64,000 bases of DNA. Source: Siphonodentalium dalli. Lineage: Eukaryota > Mollusca > Scaphopoda > Gadilida > Siphonodentaliidae. Location of the stretch: NCBI GenBank assembly GCA_032622095.1, contig CP136067.1, positions 122,177,030 to 122,241,029 of the forward strand. The letters are read 5' to 3'. Below, piece by piece: positions 47,268 through 57,480 of this stretch. Positions within the stretch are counted from its first letter, which is position 1. Each line of letters starts with the position of its first letter. Under the pieces are notes generated by a model. That model worked only from the letters and a program-made list of their open reading frames with translations. It was not told where the DNA came from and did not search any database. Position numbers and translations under genes: made by a program.

Positions 47268-47815
47268 GCACTCGATCACAATGGGTAAATGTACAAAAAT
47301 TATAAAGGTCTGTGAAAAACATCACCACTATAAAGAAGAACATGAAGAAATAGATAAACTTGATTCCCTAAATAATTGACTCCTTAACCACAGAAGAATT
47401 ATGGGTAACTTTTCAGGATTTAGTCGGAAATATGGTTTGTTGCATTTATTGGAAAGCTCTCAGTGAGAGCTTTCCAATGAATGGCAACAAGCCATATTTT
47501 CGACTAAATCCTGGGAAATTACCCATAATTCTGCTGGGGTTAATGAGTTGATTATTTAGGGCATTACTATACATCGTTCTTATATAAATTATTGATAGCT
47601 CATCAATAACAAAATTTTGCATGTTGAAACCAATGTTGTGTAAACAAAACTGTTACAGTGATTTGTCAACAAACATCGCTAATCGTGTAGTAACAGTAAT
47701 GTTTACATATCAATAGTTTCAATATGCGATATCTCGTTACTGGAGAGTTATTAATAGTGAAAATAAATAGAATAAATTTGTTTATGATAGTTGTTTTACA
47801 GACGTTTATAAAATG
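47268..47815. repeat. Dispersed repeat I, copy 2, with nested palindrome
   Basis: CCCAAGGCACTCGATCACAA through AACATCGCTAATCGTG, then GGAGAGTTATTAATAGTG. A CAGTAATGC palindrome (47364-47570) is inserted after AGATAAACTTG. Confidence 0.6.
47364..47570. mobile_element. pogo/mariner-like palindromic MITE, copy 12
   Basis: Left terminus missing the first bases (starts CCCTAAATAATTGAC); otherwise a full palindrome. Confidence 0.8.
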
Positions 47816-47891
47816 GATGCTATTTCACATGACACCCTTTGAATGCCTTGAGTCTCTTAATTGCACCAGAGAGGTTTGTCAAAGATGCATA

Positions 47892-48062
47892 TAACCCTTC
47901 CATAACCGGAGCTTCCTGAAATTTTGTGAAAACCCTGTGCCAATGTATTTTCATATATATGTGATCCCATATATATATAAGAGAACACATTTGCCTAACA
48001 ATATTTACCTTGACCTTGTAAGCCAATGCATTCTCTTATATACGCGAGGCTCCCTATGGTGA
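47892..48062. mobile_element. piggyBac-like MITE A1, copy 6, truncated
   Basis: Left half and first hairpin (shortened) remain; similarity ends at GGCTCCCTATGGTGACTC, where repeat D begins. Confidence 0.7.
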
Positions 48063-48303
48063 CTCTCGATGGCAAAATCATTTGTGTTAGTTTATTGCCG
48101 TTTTTTACGTCCCGAATCGAGATGTAAATATTAACAATTGAGCATAGTTCTGAGCATAGTTCAGAAGTTTTCTATGGAGTGGTATGGTCACTTTCTTTGA
48201 AATTGTTGGCAATGTTAGCAGAATGCTACATTCCCCAGGTTGGCATAGTGCCTGAGTTCTAACTTATCAGTTTCAAGCACCCGAACTAGTCCATAATATG
48301 ACT
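48062..48303. repeat. Dispersed repeat D, copy 4, 5' truncated
   Basis: Starts CTCGATGGCAAAATCATTTG; contains CCCGAATCGAGATGTAAA and ends AGTCCATAATATGAC. Confidence 0.6.
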
Positions 48304-48404
48304 TCTGTGTTTCTATAATTTTGGTAAATTTAAAACTTCTGTTTCGTATTTCATGCATATGATAATAAATTCCATGTATAGTTTTGTCAGACCTCTCTAA
48401 TAAT

Positions 48405-48700
48405 ATCTGATCACTGATTAATAATAATAACTGCCTCTTTCTCTTGTAATAACTGATCACTGATAACTAATAATAACCACCTCTTTCTCTTGTCAGTAAT
48501 GCCCTAAATAATTGACTTCTTAACCACAGCAGAATTATGGGTAACTTTTCAGGATTTAGTCGGAAATATGGCTTGTTGCCATCCATTCGAAAGCTCTGAA
48601 AAATTACCCATTATTCTACTGTGGTTAAGGAGCTGATTATTTAGGGCATTACTGTGATAACTGATCACTGATAACTAATAATAACCGCCTCTTTCTCTTG
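48405..48700. repeat. About 46-bp tandem repeat interrupted by a MITE
   Basis: Three units of TGATCACTGATAACTAATAA plus CCNCCTCTTTCTCTTG. The CAGTAATGC element at 48494-48654 lies between units two and three. Confidence 0.85.
48494..48654. mobile_element. pogo/mariner-like palindromic MITE, copy 13, deleted
   Basis: Left arm nearly complete to CATTCGAAAGCTC; most of the right inner arm is missing, leaving a 161-bp element. Confidence 0.8.
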
Positions 48701-49375
48701 CTGCTTGTTTTACAGACATTATTTTTGCACCATATTTTATGTTAATGTTTTTTTCTTTTCATTTTGATGTCGCCTTTGATGTGTTTTTTTTCACTTTTAA
48801 TATCTTAACTTTCAACTTTGTCAAATGTTTTCAATTGTTCTTTTATTTACACCAGAATAATATACAAAATGAAGAAAACAAATTATTTAATAATTGAGGG
48901 CACTTAAACATATTATTAGTTAAAAGCCTATATTTCCACTTGATAATATCAAAGTGAATTGTATCTTCAAGATCATTCATTGTTGATGACTTACAAATTT
49001 AAGTCAATTTCAGATTTTTATGTCAACGTAAGTCATTTTATTAACAGTAGATTTATAGAAATGGAAATAGTTTTAAGGCATATTGAAGAATTAGTTTTAA
49101 AATGCATAGATAAGATTTTGAAATTACTGAATTTAAAAAAAAATATATTCTGAATAGTTTCATAATTGCAATAATGGGATTAATTCTGCCAAAATGAAGA
49201 TGCTAATTAAATATCAGGGGCAGGAATCTAATGTCATAATTTTCTCGAAAATGGCAGCAAGATGTCTCATATGGAAGTAAGTATTCTTCGTTTACATCAC
49301 CTACATAAATAACTCATACAAAACCACAGTGAATGAGCTATGTATCAAATCTTGGCTAGCTCAGACATAGAGGGT

Positions 49376-49503
49376 ATCTAGTGTTTTTGAGTGGATATGG
49401 AAAATTATCCCATGAGTGACCGAGACAAATGTCTATTTTTCGCGAGTCGCTTGTTGCGGTCACAAATGAGATAATTTTCTGTATCCACTCAAAAACACTA
49501 GAT
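49376..49503. repeat. 128-bp foldback element
   Basis: ATCTAGTGTTTTTGAGTGGA and AAAATTATCCCATGAGTGACC pair with their complements ending CACTCAAAAACACTAGAT. No copy elsewhere in the window. Confidence 0.75.
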
Positions 49504-50234
49504 TTTCTTTTTATTATATGCGTGCTGTACAAATTTTTTTATCATTTGTAAAGACAACCCGGCTTCATTTAACCTTGATTCAGGCCACGAAAGAGCTGAT
49601 TGCTGTCATTAATCAAGGTTGTATTTCAAATGCACCACAATAAAATTATATTCCCATGCATGGCCATCCATTAAATAATACCCATTATAACCGAGTCACA
49701 TTCAAATATAATACATCATAATAGAATTACACTAACGCTACTATATATGGTTAACATTTTACAATTCGATGATAGTTATTCAAGAAATTTGGTTACGTCA
49801 TAGATGTCCGTAACATCAAAGCTACAATGAAAGTGTAATTTTCTATATCATCACTGCTAGCAGTGGATAACGATTATTATCTGTTAGCTATTTCTTCTAT
49901 AATCTATTGTTGAGCATATAATAAAATATGGATCCCGTCCCCATAAATATGGCTGTAGAGAAGATGTGTTCAAGTGACTTCGGTCACCAATTTACGAGGT
50001 TGAGAAATTTGAACTCTAAAATCTCCTTAAAAACTAATCCGTTCGTTATTTGTTTTTTGCATTATCCAAGAGGGATTTTTTGGGATAGCTCATTAGTCTA
50101 TTTATTAGCTTGCTGATATCTTTGGAAAATATAGAAAAATCGAATGTTGAAATTCCCAATCATGACATCTTGCTGCGATTTGCGAGCAAATTATGATGTA
50201 AGTTCTCGGTCTTAAATATGTTATCTTATTGTAG

Positions 50235-50502
50235 GAACCTGATACTTTCATCACTCCAATAGAAGATATCAAATGCATGGAGGGCACAGCCGAGGTTAAG
50301 TTCGAAGGTGTATTTTGCAAACAAAAATCTAAGATGAAGTGGCTGAAAAACAAACTGGAAATTTTCCATGGACACAAATTCAACTTTGAGAGCGACAATG
50401 ATGTTCATACGCTCAAACTTCATAAGATCCGATTGGAGGATGGTGGAAAATACACACTTAAGTGTAACGAAGTGACTACGTCTGCTTGGTTATATGTAGA
50501 GG
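50235..50502 (+). CDS. Twitchin-like gene, exon k: complete Ig domain 2
   Basis: A 268-nt exon, phase 0 to phase 1, acceptor tatcttattgtag and donor gtatgt. It encodes a whole I-set Ig domain of 89 residues starting EPDTFITPIEDIKCMEG. Seen: KWLKNKLEI (C strand Trp), HTLKLHKIRLEDGGKYTLKC (E-F strands with the DxGxYxxxC pattern) and SAWLYVE (G strand). Cys is found at IKCME, at VFCKQ and at TLKC. The Ig follows the phosphorylatable linker directly. An internal ATG at 50277 is a Met codon, not a start. Confidence 0.92.
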
Positions 50503-50714
50503 GTATGTACATAATATGTATTACATTTTAAGAGTGATAATAGTGAATGTGTATATAGTGCTATCCCCAATTGTTATTACCCCATTATTTAGCACAGTCT
50601 TTAAACTGGTAATAAAATAATGGGTTGATCATATTTCTTCCAAATGACTAAAACGCAAGCCTTGAAAATGTAAAAGTAACAACGGTATCAATATGCAAAA
50701 TCTTGTTATTGGAG

Positions 50715-50968
50715 CAAGCCTTGAAATAGGGTGTCTGTCATTTGCAGAATGAGGTCCCCAGAGGGTGAATTTAGTGATGCTACCCCGCATAGTGGGCTAG
50801 CATCACCAAATTCACCCTCTCGGGACCTCATTCTGCTGAGGTGTAAGCAGAATGAGGTCCCCAGAGGGTGAATTTGGTGATGCTAGCCCGCTATGCGGTG
50901 TAGCATGACTAAATTCACCCTCTGGGGACCTCATTCTGCAAATGACAGACACCCTATTTCAAGGCTTG
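50715..50968. mobile_element. CAAGCC foldback MITE, short form, copy 4
   Basis: 254 bp with perfect 8-bp duplication TATTGGAG (50707-50714, 50969-50976). The target is part of repeat I. Confidence 0.87.
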
Positions 50969-51054
50969 TATTGGAGAGGTATTAATAATGAAAATAAGAA
51001 CAAAATCAAACTATTTTCACATGTACTTTTTTATGATAATTGTTTTAACCCTTT

Positions 51055-51287
51055 GAGTGCCATGGGCCGATCTCATCGGCCCTAAACCTACAAAATAAGT
51101 CTGTTAAAGAATATAAGAATAAATTATTAAAATTGTACAAAATTGTAAAAAAAAAAAAAAATTGTTAGGCCAATGCATTCTCTTATATATGCGAGGCGAC
51201 CTATGGTCGACTCGCATATATACGAGAATGCATTGGCACAGGGTATATGTGTTGATACAAAAATCGACCTGGCACTCAAAGGGTTAA
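51055..51287. mobile_element. piggyBac-like MITE A3, copy 3
   Basis: Compact 233-bp form, TTAA on both sides, with an A-run before the hairpin. Confidence 0.85.
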
Positions 51288-51297
51288 TGGCTTTTAA

Positions 51298-51805
51298 AGG
51301 CCAAATTCACATTTAATAGCTAATTACGCTTAATCGTAATGCAATTACACTTAAACGTAATTGCCTCACTCACAACTCCATTACGCTTAAGCTTAATTCC
51401 ATTAATCTTTAGCGTAATGGCATTACGCTCAAGCATTAAAGGTTTTCATAGCCTTATTACTTTACATATAATGGTATTATCTAAGGTAAATATATGTCAA
51501 AAATTACTAGCATCAGTAATCAGCTGCATCCATTGAAGCACCGGGGAGTTTTGAGATATGGATTATGAATTATGCTTAAGCATAATGCCATTACGCTTCA
51601 GTGTAATTTAAATTCCTTTATACTTAAGCGTAATACAATTATGCTTAAGCATAATGGCATTACGCATAAGCATAATGGAATTATGCTTAAGCATAATTGC
51701 ATTATGCTTGCATAATGGCATTACACTTAAAAGCATATTTGCATAAGCGTAATATTTGCATAATGGCATAATAGCGTAATTGGCTATTAAAGGTGAATTT
51801 GGCCT
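51298..51805. mobile_element. Foldback element made of TTAAGC palindromes
   Basis: Bounded by 33-bp imperfect inverted repeats, AGGCCAAATTCACATTTAAT at left and its near complement at right. Both arms are filled with variants of CATTAYGCTTAAGCRTAATG, itself a palindrome. A unique core of about 70 bp lies near 51465-51540. Confidence 0.75.
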
Positions 51806-51880
51806 CCCATATATTTCACATGAACCCACATCGATGGCCATGAGTCCCTTTAATCGTTTTTTTCTTATCCTCCCTTGCAG

Positions 51881-52020
51881 CTAAACCAGCAGAGTATTCA
51901 TTCACCCAGAAGTTGCCTGAAACTTATAAGATCCAGAGGAAGAAGGGCGGCCAGCTTGAGTGCTTCTTGTCCGATCCTAAGGCTCATGTTAAATGGTACA
52001 AGAATGGAGAACCATTAGAG
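51881..52020 (+). CDS. Twitchin-like gene, exon l: first half of Ig domain 3
   Basis: A 140-nt exon, phase 1 to phase 0, acceptor tatcctcccttgcag and donor gtatgt. It reads AKPAEYSFTQKLPETYKI, then QRKKGGQLECFLSDPKAHVK, then WYKNGEPLE. GGQLECFLSDP (B strand Cys) and HVKWYKNGEPLE (C strand Trp) are classic I-set features, and FTQKLPETYKI resembles A strands of twitchin Ig domains. The phase-0 intron splits the domain between the C and D/E strands, as in Ig domain 4. Confidence 0.92.
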
Positions 52021-52053
52021 GTATGTGCATATATGCTAATCCTAGACATTGTG

Positions 52054-52165
52054 TTAACCTCTTCACTGCCAAATGACGTCATGATGTTGTGTGCGGGGCA
52101 GTTGGCGTTCTAGCCATTTTATGGTGGAAAAATAAAACGGGAATATCCAAAAAACCTTAACACTG
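52054..52165. mobile_element. piggyBac-like MITE A5, left fragment
   Basis: TTAACCTCTTCACTGCCAAA then TGACGTCATGATG and AAAACGGGAATATCC, matching the A5 left third; no right end. Confidence 0.65.
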
Positions 52166-52394
52166 ACTTCGTAGAATTGCTTTTATTATAATTATATGAC
52201 TGTCATTATTTTCATTAAATACCACTAATATTTGGTGATGGTTTACAGACCAAACGGATCATGATAGTATCGCAATCCGATTCCATACCATGCTCCGGAA
52301 CTATTTTCTGACTGACATTGACATTTCTTCTTGAAATTATTGCGATTTGTTCATTAAATTTGAAATTCATCTGATCACCATTGTTTTTTTGTAG

Positions 52395-53145
52395 AAATTC
52401 TTCCATACAAGGTACATTCAGAAATCCTTCCGCACAAGGCACATTCAGAAATCCTTCCGCACAAGGTACATTCAGAAATCCTTCCGCACAAGGCACATTC
52501 AGAAATCCTTCCGCACAAGGCACATTCAGAAATCCTTCCACACAAGGCACATTCAGAAATCCTTCCACACAAGGCACATTCAGAAATCCTTCCACACAAG
52601 GCACATTCAGAAATCCTTCCATACAAGGCACATTCAGAAATCCTTCCGCACAAGGCACATTCAGAAATCCTTCCGCACAAGGCACATTCAGAAATCCTTC
52701 CACACAAGGCACATTCAGAAATCCTTCCACACAAGGTACATTCAGAAATCCTTCCACACAAGGCACATTCAGAAATCCTTCCGCACAAGGCACATTCAGA
52801 AATCCTTCCACACAAGGCACATTCAGAAATCCTTCCACACAAGGCACATTCAGAAATCCTTCCACACAAGGTACATTCAGAAATCCTTCCACACAAGGCA
52901 CATTCAGAAATCCTTCCGCACAAGGCACATTCAGAAATCCTTCCACACAAGGCACATTCAGAAATCCTTCCACACAAGGCACATTCAGAAATCCTTCCAC
53001 ACAAGGCACATTCAGAAATCCTTCCGCACAAGGCAAATTCAGAAATCCTTCCGCACAAGGCACATTCAGAAATCCTTCCACACAAGGCACATTCAGAAAT
53101 CCTTCCACACAAGGCACATACAGAAATCCTTCCACACTAGGAAAT
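52395..53145. repeat. 27-bp minisatellite, about 28 copies
   Basis: Unit ACAAGGYACATTCAGAAATC plus CTTCCRC. Copies vary almost only at two positions (R at a CpG, Y after AAGG). As 27 is divisible by three and the unit has no stop, it is open in several frames on both strands: 9-residue GTFRNPS(A/T)Q on the plus strand, EGFLNVPC(V/A) on the minus. I see no start context, splice sites or homology that would make it coding. Confidence 0.95.
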
Positions 53146-53163
53146 TCCCTTATGTCGGTGACA

Positions 53164-53276
53164 GATGGTGAATTTAGTGATGCTAACAGCTAGCCCGCTA
53201 TGAGGGGTAGCATCACTAAATTCACCCTCTGGGGACCTCATTCTGCAAATGACAGACACACTGTTTCATGGTTTTG
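53164..53276. mobile_element. CAAGCC foldback MITE, right fragment
   Basis: GGTGAATTTAGTGATGCTA hairpin and GCAAATGACAGACACACTG; the terminus is degraded (TTTCATGGTTTTG). The left end is replaced by the minisatellite. Confidence 0.75.
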
Positions 53277-53311
53277 TTATTGGCATGTTACTCAAGTTCA
53301 CCATCATAATT

Positions 53312-53332
53312 TGCCTATGATGTCAAGGTCAA
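53312..53332. repeat. 21-bp direct repeat, copy at 3' side of nested gene
   Basis: Identical over 21 bp to 55138-55158 (begins TGCCTATGATG, ends AAGGTCAA). The two copies tightly bracket the 581-codon gene. Includes TCAAGGTCA, the extended nuclear-receptor half-site, which may be coincidence. Confidence 0.9.
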
Positions 53333-53387
53333 AGCAGAGAAAATGGGTGAAAAAGTGAGATTATGGTTAAGATTTTTACTACTGAAC

Positions 53388-55133
53388 TCAGCTGTTTACA
53401 TGCTGTAATCGATGCCTGTATAACCAAAACATTAACGTCTGAAGTGGCGTTACACTTGTCTGAAATATGTGGTCAGTATACCATATCTGCTTCTTAATCT
53501 CCTCCCTCGTCACATGTCGTGGAATCGACAAGCTGGTCGAAAACCTTTCATATAAAACTTCATACCAATCATAGTCATATCGGTTCTGCAGAAACAATGA
53601 ACTGTTTATCCCGATTCCTGATTCGAAGACATTGTCAGCATCGTGGGATTTGAATTCCTTACCACAATGCATTATTTTCATCGCCTTCATCGAAAATCCA
53701 GTCTTTTGTTGCAACTTGTTTTTGAGAGACTCCATCGTCTGGTCTATATGAACATGAGTTTTGTAAATCCGATTTGATGGGGAATGCACAAATATAGGAA
53801 ACTGTTCCATTTTGAGCCTTATTGGGACGTCATAATCTTCCATGACATCCTTGATTTTTTCAGAGTCTGAAATCTTTTCGTCTTTGATTAAAATTGAAAA
53901 GTTCAATATATTTGGATAACCCATGGCTAATAATTTCTCCTTCAGTTTCCGAAAAGTTTTATTTGGAGTGAATGGTATTTCTTCAATAACTCCGTTTCCC
54001 ATATCAATCGTTAAGGGCACACCATAAATAAAATCCTCACTTCCAAGTGTCTTCTTAACCTTCATTAGAATTTCCGCCCCTCCTTCAACATGCCCTATTG
54101 TCGTGTTGAAATCTAATTGTGAATTTCCCTCATAGAGCTTAAGCATATTTATCGGCACATCTGTTTGACCATGTATCTTTAGTGCGACTATTGCCCATCG
54201 ATCATACGGCGAAACTTTAACCTGCATGCTGTCCTCGTTTTCCTCCTTAACGATGATGCTTACTCGCCTCAATTTTTGCTCTTGACTTACCGTAGTTAGA
54301 TGTAACGTGTTTCCAAATTCAATTTTCTCGTAAAACGATAAACAGAAGTCCATCTTAAGAATCGTTGTGTTATGTTTCAAATTCATCAAATGTTTCTGGA
54401 CGTATTGTCCTTGAAAACTTGCTTCTTTTGGCGAATCCATTGTGAAAATTCTTCGTAGAACCAATTCTAGAACTTCTGATACCATCATGTTGGGGTCAGC
54501 ATAAATTGGGTATGTCTTATGCCAGAAGGTTTTCACATATAGCAGCATGTCATGATGGCGATGCACAACGCCATATAACTTGTCGTGATTTTGAATTTTA
54601 TAGTGAAAAAGACAGTGATTGTCTTCGAGCACTCTATTTTTATAGAGTATGTCAAGACGATCGGAAGCCAGACCTTTTATAATATGAACATGTTCCTTTA
54701 GTTGCTGAACAGTTATTGTCACCATGACCCTTAGAATCAAGGTCATATTTAGTTCGCCGATATCGAGAACTAGATCATATTCAAATTTTGGCATCGCTAA
54801 TATTGCCATTCCCGGATGAATGGTGAACACATTTGGAAATCGCGTTGGTTGTTTTCTTCCAGGTTTTATGTGACACAGTTTTTGCGTTTCCTTGTTATAT
54901 CCTAGCATCTTTTGTGCAAATCGTGCCACATGAATTAGAGTATCATCCCTTGCCGGGGTATACACAGCTATAGCTTGTGGCCTCTTGTATGACCAGATTG
55001 CTATATCGTTTCCGAGAACCCTGTTATAGTCTATATCAGAATAGTCTGAATCGGAGTCTCGGCCAGCATCTGCAGAATATTCCCACAAATTCCATGTGAC
55101 TGGTCTGATTGAGTACCATTCAACATCTGCCAT
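53388..55133 (-). CDS. Intronless multi-ubiquitin-like-domain protein, nested antisense
   Basis: A single uninterrupted frame of 581 codons, ATG to TGA, inside a twitchin-like intron and on the opposite strand. The clearest domain is residues 118-192: TVQQLKEHVHIIKGLASDRL and DILYKNRVLEDNHCLFHYKI match the ubiquitin helix and the K-x-R-x-L-x-D-x-x-x-L-x-x-Y-x-I pattern. Further beta-grasp-like segments are at about 53-115 (weak), 196-282, 289-360, 368-443 and 444-517. The last contains TMESLKNKLQQKTGFSMKAM and IMHCGKEFKS. No Gly-Gly end and no protease or E3 signature are seen, so it is not a processed polyubiquitin. The first 40 residues are acidic (DSDSDYSDID); the last 64 are not ubiquitin-like. 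The exact function is unknown. An intact frame of this length argues for a functional or recent gene. Only 4 bp separate the ATG from the upstream 21-bp repeat, so a promoter is not evident. Confidence 0.85.
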   Translation of the reverse strand: MADVEWYSIRPVTWNLWEYSADAGRDSDSDYSDIDYNRVLGNDIAIWSYKRPQAIAVYTPARDDTLIHVARFAQKMLGYNKETQKLCHIKPGRKQPTRFPNVFTIHPGMAILAMPKFEYDLVLDIGELNMTLILRVMVTITVQQLKEHVHIIKGLASDRLDILYKNRVLEDNHCLFHYKIQNHDKLYGVVHRHHDMLLYVKTFWHKTYPIYADPNMMVSEVLELVLRRIFTMDSPKEASFQGQYVQKHLMNLKHNTTILKMDFCLSFYEKIEFGNTLHLTTVSQEQKLRRVSIIVKEENEDSMQVKVSPYDRWAIVALKIHGQTDVPINMLKLYEGNSQLDFNTTIGHVEGGAEILMKVKKTLGSEDFIYGVPLTIDMGNGVIEEIPFTPNKTFRKLKEKLLAMGYPNILNFSILIKDEKISDSEKIKDVMEDYDVPIRLKMEQFPIFVHSPSNRIYKTHVHIDQTMESLKNKLQQKTGFSMKAMKIMHCGKEFKSHDADNVFESGIGINSSLFLQNRYDYDWYEVLYERFSTSLSIPRHVTREEIKKQIWYTDHIFQTSVTPLQTLMFWLYRHRLQHVNS

Positions 55134-55137
55134 ACTG

Positions 55138-55158
55138 TGCCTATGATGTCAAGGTCAA
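55138..55158. repeat. 21-bp direct repeat, copy at 5' side of nested gene
   Basis: Second copy of the repeat at 53312. If it is a target-site duplication, the inserted unit is about 1.8 kb. A poly-A tract at the 3' side, expected for a LINE-mediated retrocopy, is not visible. Confidence 0.9.
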
Positions 55159-56591
55159 GTTGTGCCGTTTCTCTAAAGGATTAACGTAAATCTCATACTA
55201 TCGTTCTTGGCTTCTGTAAATGGTCCATAATCTGAAAAAATATGCAGAAATTTTCAAGGCCGTGTTATAAATGTGAATTTTACTATAAGAAGGTATTGGA
55301 AGTTTATCATTAAATGGTGTCTGATTCAAACTAACGATCCTAATTAAAATTTTCTTAAATTAAAGGCCCACTTAAATTTTGAGTCACCGATTATTTTTTT
55401 TATGGTGCCTTGATATACGATTTTAATAATAATCTTTGCCATAAAATATGATTATAATACATCACCATTTGAAACGTCTGTGTCTCAAAAGATGCCCATA
55501 GAGAAATAGAAAATAGCTGAATCATAGAAAGATTTCCTCCTTTATGGCTCCCAGAATGCAACATAATTCAAACTAAAAATGTATTTTCAATGGAAGGGGA
55601 ATAACTCTATATCTTAAATATTACCCTTCCTTTGAAAATAATGAAACTTAAGCACAGAACACAAGTCAGTATCTCAACAAAAACATTATGTTAACAGTTT
55701 ATTACACTGAATAAGATTAAAATACTATGTTTTGGAGCTTCCTTTTCAAATGGTTTATAATATGGCATATATTTTAAATATGTGATCTGAGGGGTTCGAA
55801 AATTAAGTGAGTCTTTAAATGGTCTATGAACCTAATTAAATTTTCTTTAAGTTAATTATGAGACCACTAAATATGAGTTTGTGTTCTAATGCCCAGGTCA
55901 CTGCTGTTCACAAAAAATAGTAACACCTGCTGTCACACAGTAGTTGAGGAAATAATTTAAAAACAATATTTCTTGGTACTGGATCTTCTGTTGACTGGCT
56001 TGTCAAAGAAATCAACATCAACCATAAATATTGAAGTCAATTAACTCACCAGTTCTATTTAGCCTATATATGAAGCTTGTTTACTATTCCCATTTAAAGA
56101 ATTAACAAGAGATAAATAAATCCAACTCACAAGATCTCTGAATCCGCATAACCAAAGTACAGTATTTGATGTTTATTAATCAAAACATGACTTATTCAGA
56201 GCATATTTATTATTGATGGCAAACACTCAATGCTTTAATCCCAGGTTATCCATGTACCTATGAGCACCACCGAACACAGTGGATTTATATGGATCATAAT
56301 ATTTATTAGTGTTCCCAAAGCATACAAACTCGGCTATACTATGTCAACATACAGACCCACCCTATTGATCACATTGTCGATCACACTTCTATTACCCTAT
56401 TTTGATTTATACCAGTCAATAAGGCCTGAAAGGAAATTTGAAGAGAGAGGTGCTTTTGAAATTTAATTTGATTTATATGAATAGAGAGCCCATTCATACT
56501 GCATTCTATTCAATATGCTCATATCACACAACATATCTGTGATTTAAAACCCTATCTGAGAATGATAGAGAGTGAAACTACATACAGCAGA

Positions 56592-56772
56592 CAAGCCTGA
56601 GTTTAGTGTGCCTGTCATTTGCAGAATGTTAGCAGGCTAGCATCACCAAAATTCACCCTCATCTGCTACGGGAGACATACACTCAGATTGTAGTTCCCAA
56701 ATGGTGAATATTGTTATATACACCCACTGGGAACCTCAATTATGCAATGTGTCCTCTGCCAATTTGGGGATA
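56592..56772. mobile_element. CAAGCC foldback MITE, decayed long form
   Basis: CAAGCCTGAGTTTAGTGTG start, one broken hairpin, then GGAGACATACACTCAGATTG and AATTTGGGGATATGGGATAT as in the long-form core. Confidence 0.6.
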
Positions 56773-56774
56773 TG

Positions 56775-57015
56775 GGATATCATTTTTGGATGAATAATAG
56801 ACCAGTCCAATGCAGACTTTTCTTACTGTATTGGGAGAAACCATTCAGTAAAGAAGGGGTAAAATGGCTCATTTCGAATAAAATGTACATTGAATGGTTT
56901 ATATGGAGGGATGTTCTGATAACACAAGTGTACAGAACATTCCCAATCATTTATTTGTAGTAAGTGATCAGATAATAAGTTCAAACAAACAGCTTTAATA
57001 TCTGAGCATTTCCCA
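56775..57015. repeat. Decayed relative of the 32150 element
   Basis: TGAATAATAGACCAGTCCAATGC, GAATGGTTTATATGGAGG and GATCAGATAATAAGTTCAA follow the order seen at 32150-32699 and 39328-39556. Confidence 0.5.
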
Positions 57016-57084
57016 AGTTTGCATGTCTACGAGTTTCCTAGTCTTATCATATCCATATAATGGAGCATGAGCTAAGTTTTTATA

Positions 57085-57480
57085 CCACCGTTTAAAAAAA
57101 AAACGAAACGTATTGTGTTATTGGTCCATCCATCTGTCCATCTGTTTGCTTTTTTTGTTTCCAGATAATAAGCTTTAGTAAGAGTGAACTGAAAGGAATT
57201 TGGTATGTGGGTTTAATAGCACAAAATACAGGTCAAGTTCGAGTTCGGGTTCCACCCGCCAATTGTCACCAGAGTTATGGCCCTTTTCATTGGAATTTGC
57301 ACTCAATTTTCGTTCTGACCGATAACTGCAGTTTGGATTAATTGATCTGAAACAAAGTTGGTTTCTGTATTTCCGGACTAAAAATACAGATCAAGTTCGA
57401 ATATGGGTTCTGTTCAATTATTTTATATGAGTTACGGCCGTTTTTCAACTTAGAAATTTACTGATTTCTTAACATTTCGG
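57085..57480. repeat. Dispersed repeat G, copy 2
   Basis: CCATCCATCTGTCCATCTG, then CCAGATAATAAGCTTTAGTAAG and ACAAAATACAGGTCAAGTTC. The GGTCAAGTTCGA..GGGTTC.. phrase recurs twice more downstream to 57620, indicating internal duplication. Confidence 0.6.

Larger units (their letters stand above)
43638..50234 (+). other. Intron between exons j and k
   Basis: Repeat-rich to 48720. 48721-49375 and 49504-50234 contain no supported gene; a weak 15-nt splice-like interval at 49262-49276 is discussed under rejected items. Confidence 0.6.
50503..51880 (+). other. Intron between Ig domains 2 and 3
   Basis: Almost entirely repeats: a CAAGCC MITE, an A3 MITE and a TTAAGC palindrome array. 50969-51054 is a fragment of repeat I, into which the CAAGCC element inserted. 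Confidence 0.7.

Noticed and set aside
49262-49276. 15-nt phase-0 interval ATG TCT CAT ATG GAA before gtaagt
   Set aside because: Frame-compatible with exons j and k, but the upstream sequence (aaaatggcagcaag) has no real pyrimidine tract, so it is too weak to call.
49568-49622. Hairpin CAACCTTGATTAA-type at 49568-49622
   Set aside because: Arms of only about 12 bp with mismatches; not distinguishable from chance in AT-rich DNA.
52215-53135. 306-codon minus-strand and 270-codon plus-strand open frames
   Set aside because: Both are products of the 27-bp repeat, whose length is a multiple of three and which has no stop; no splice or homology support.
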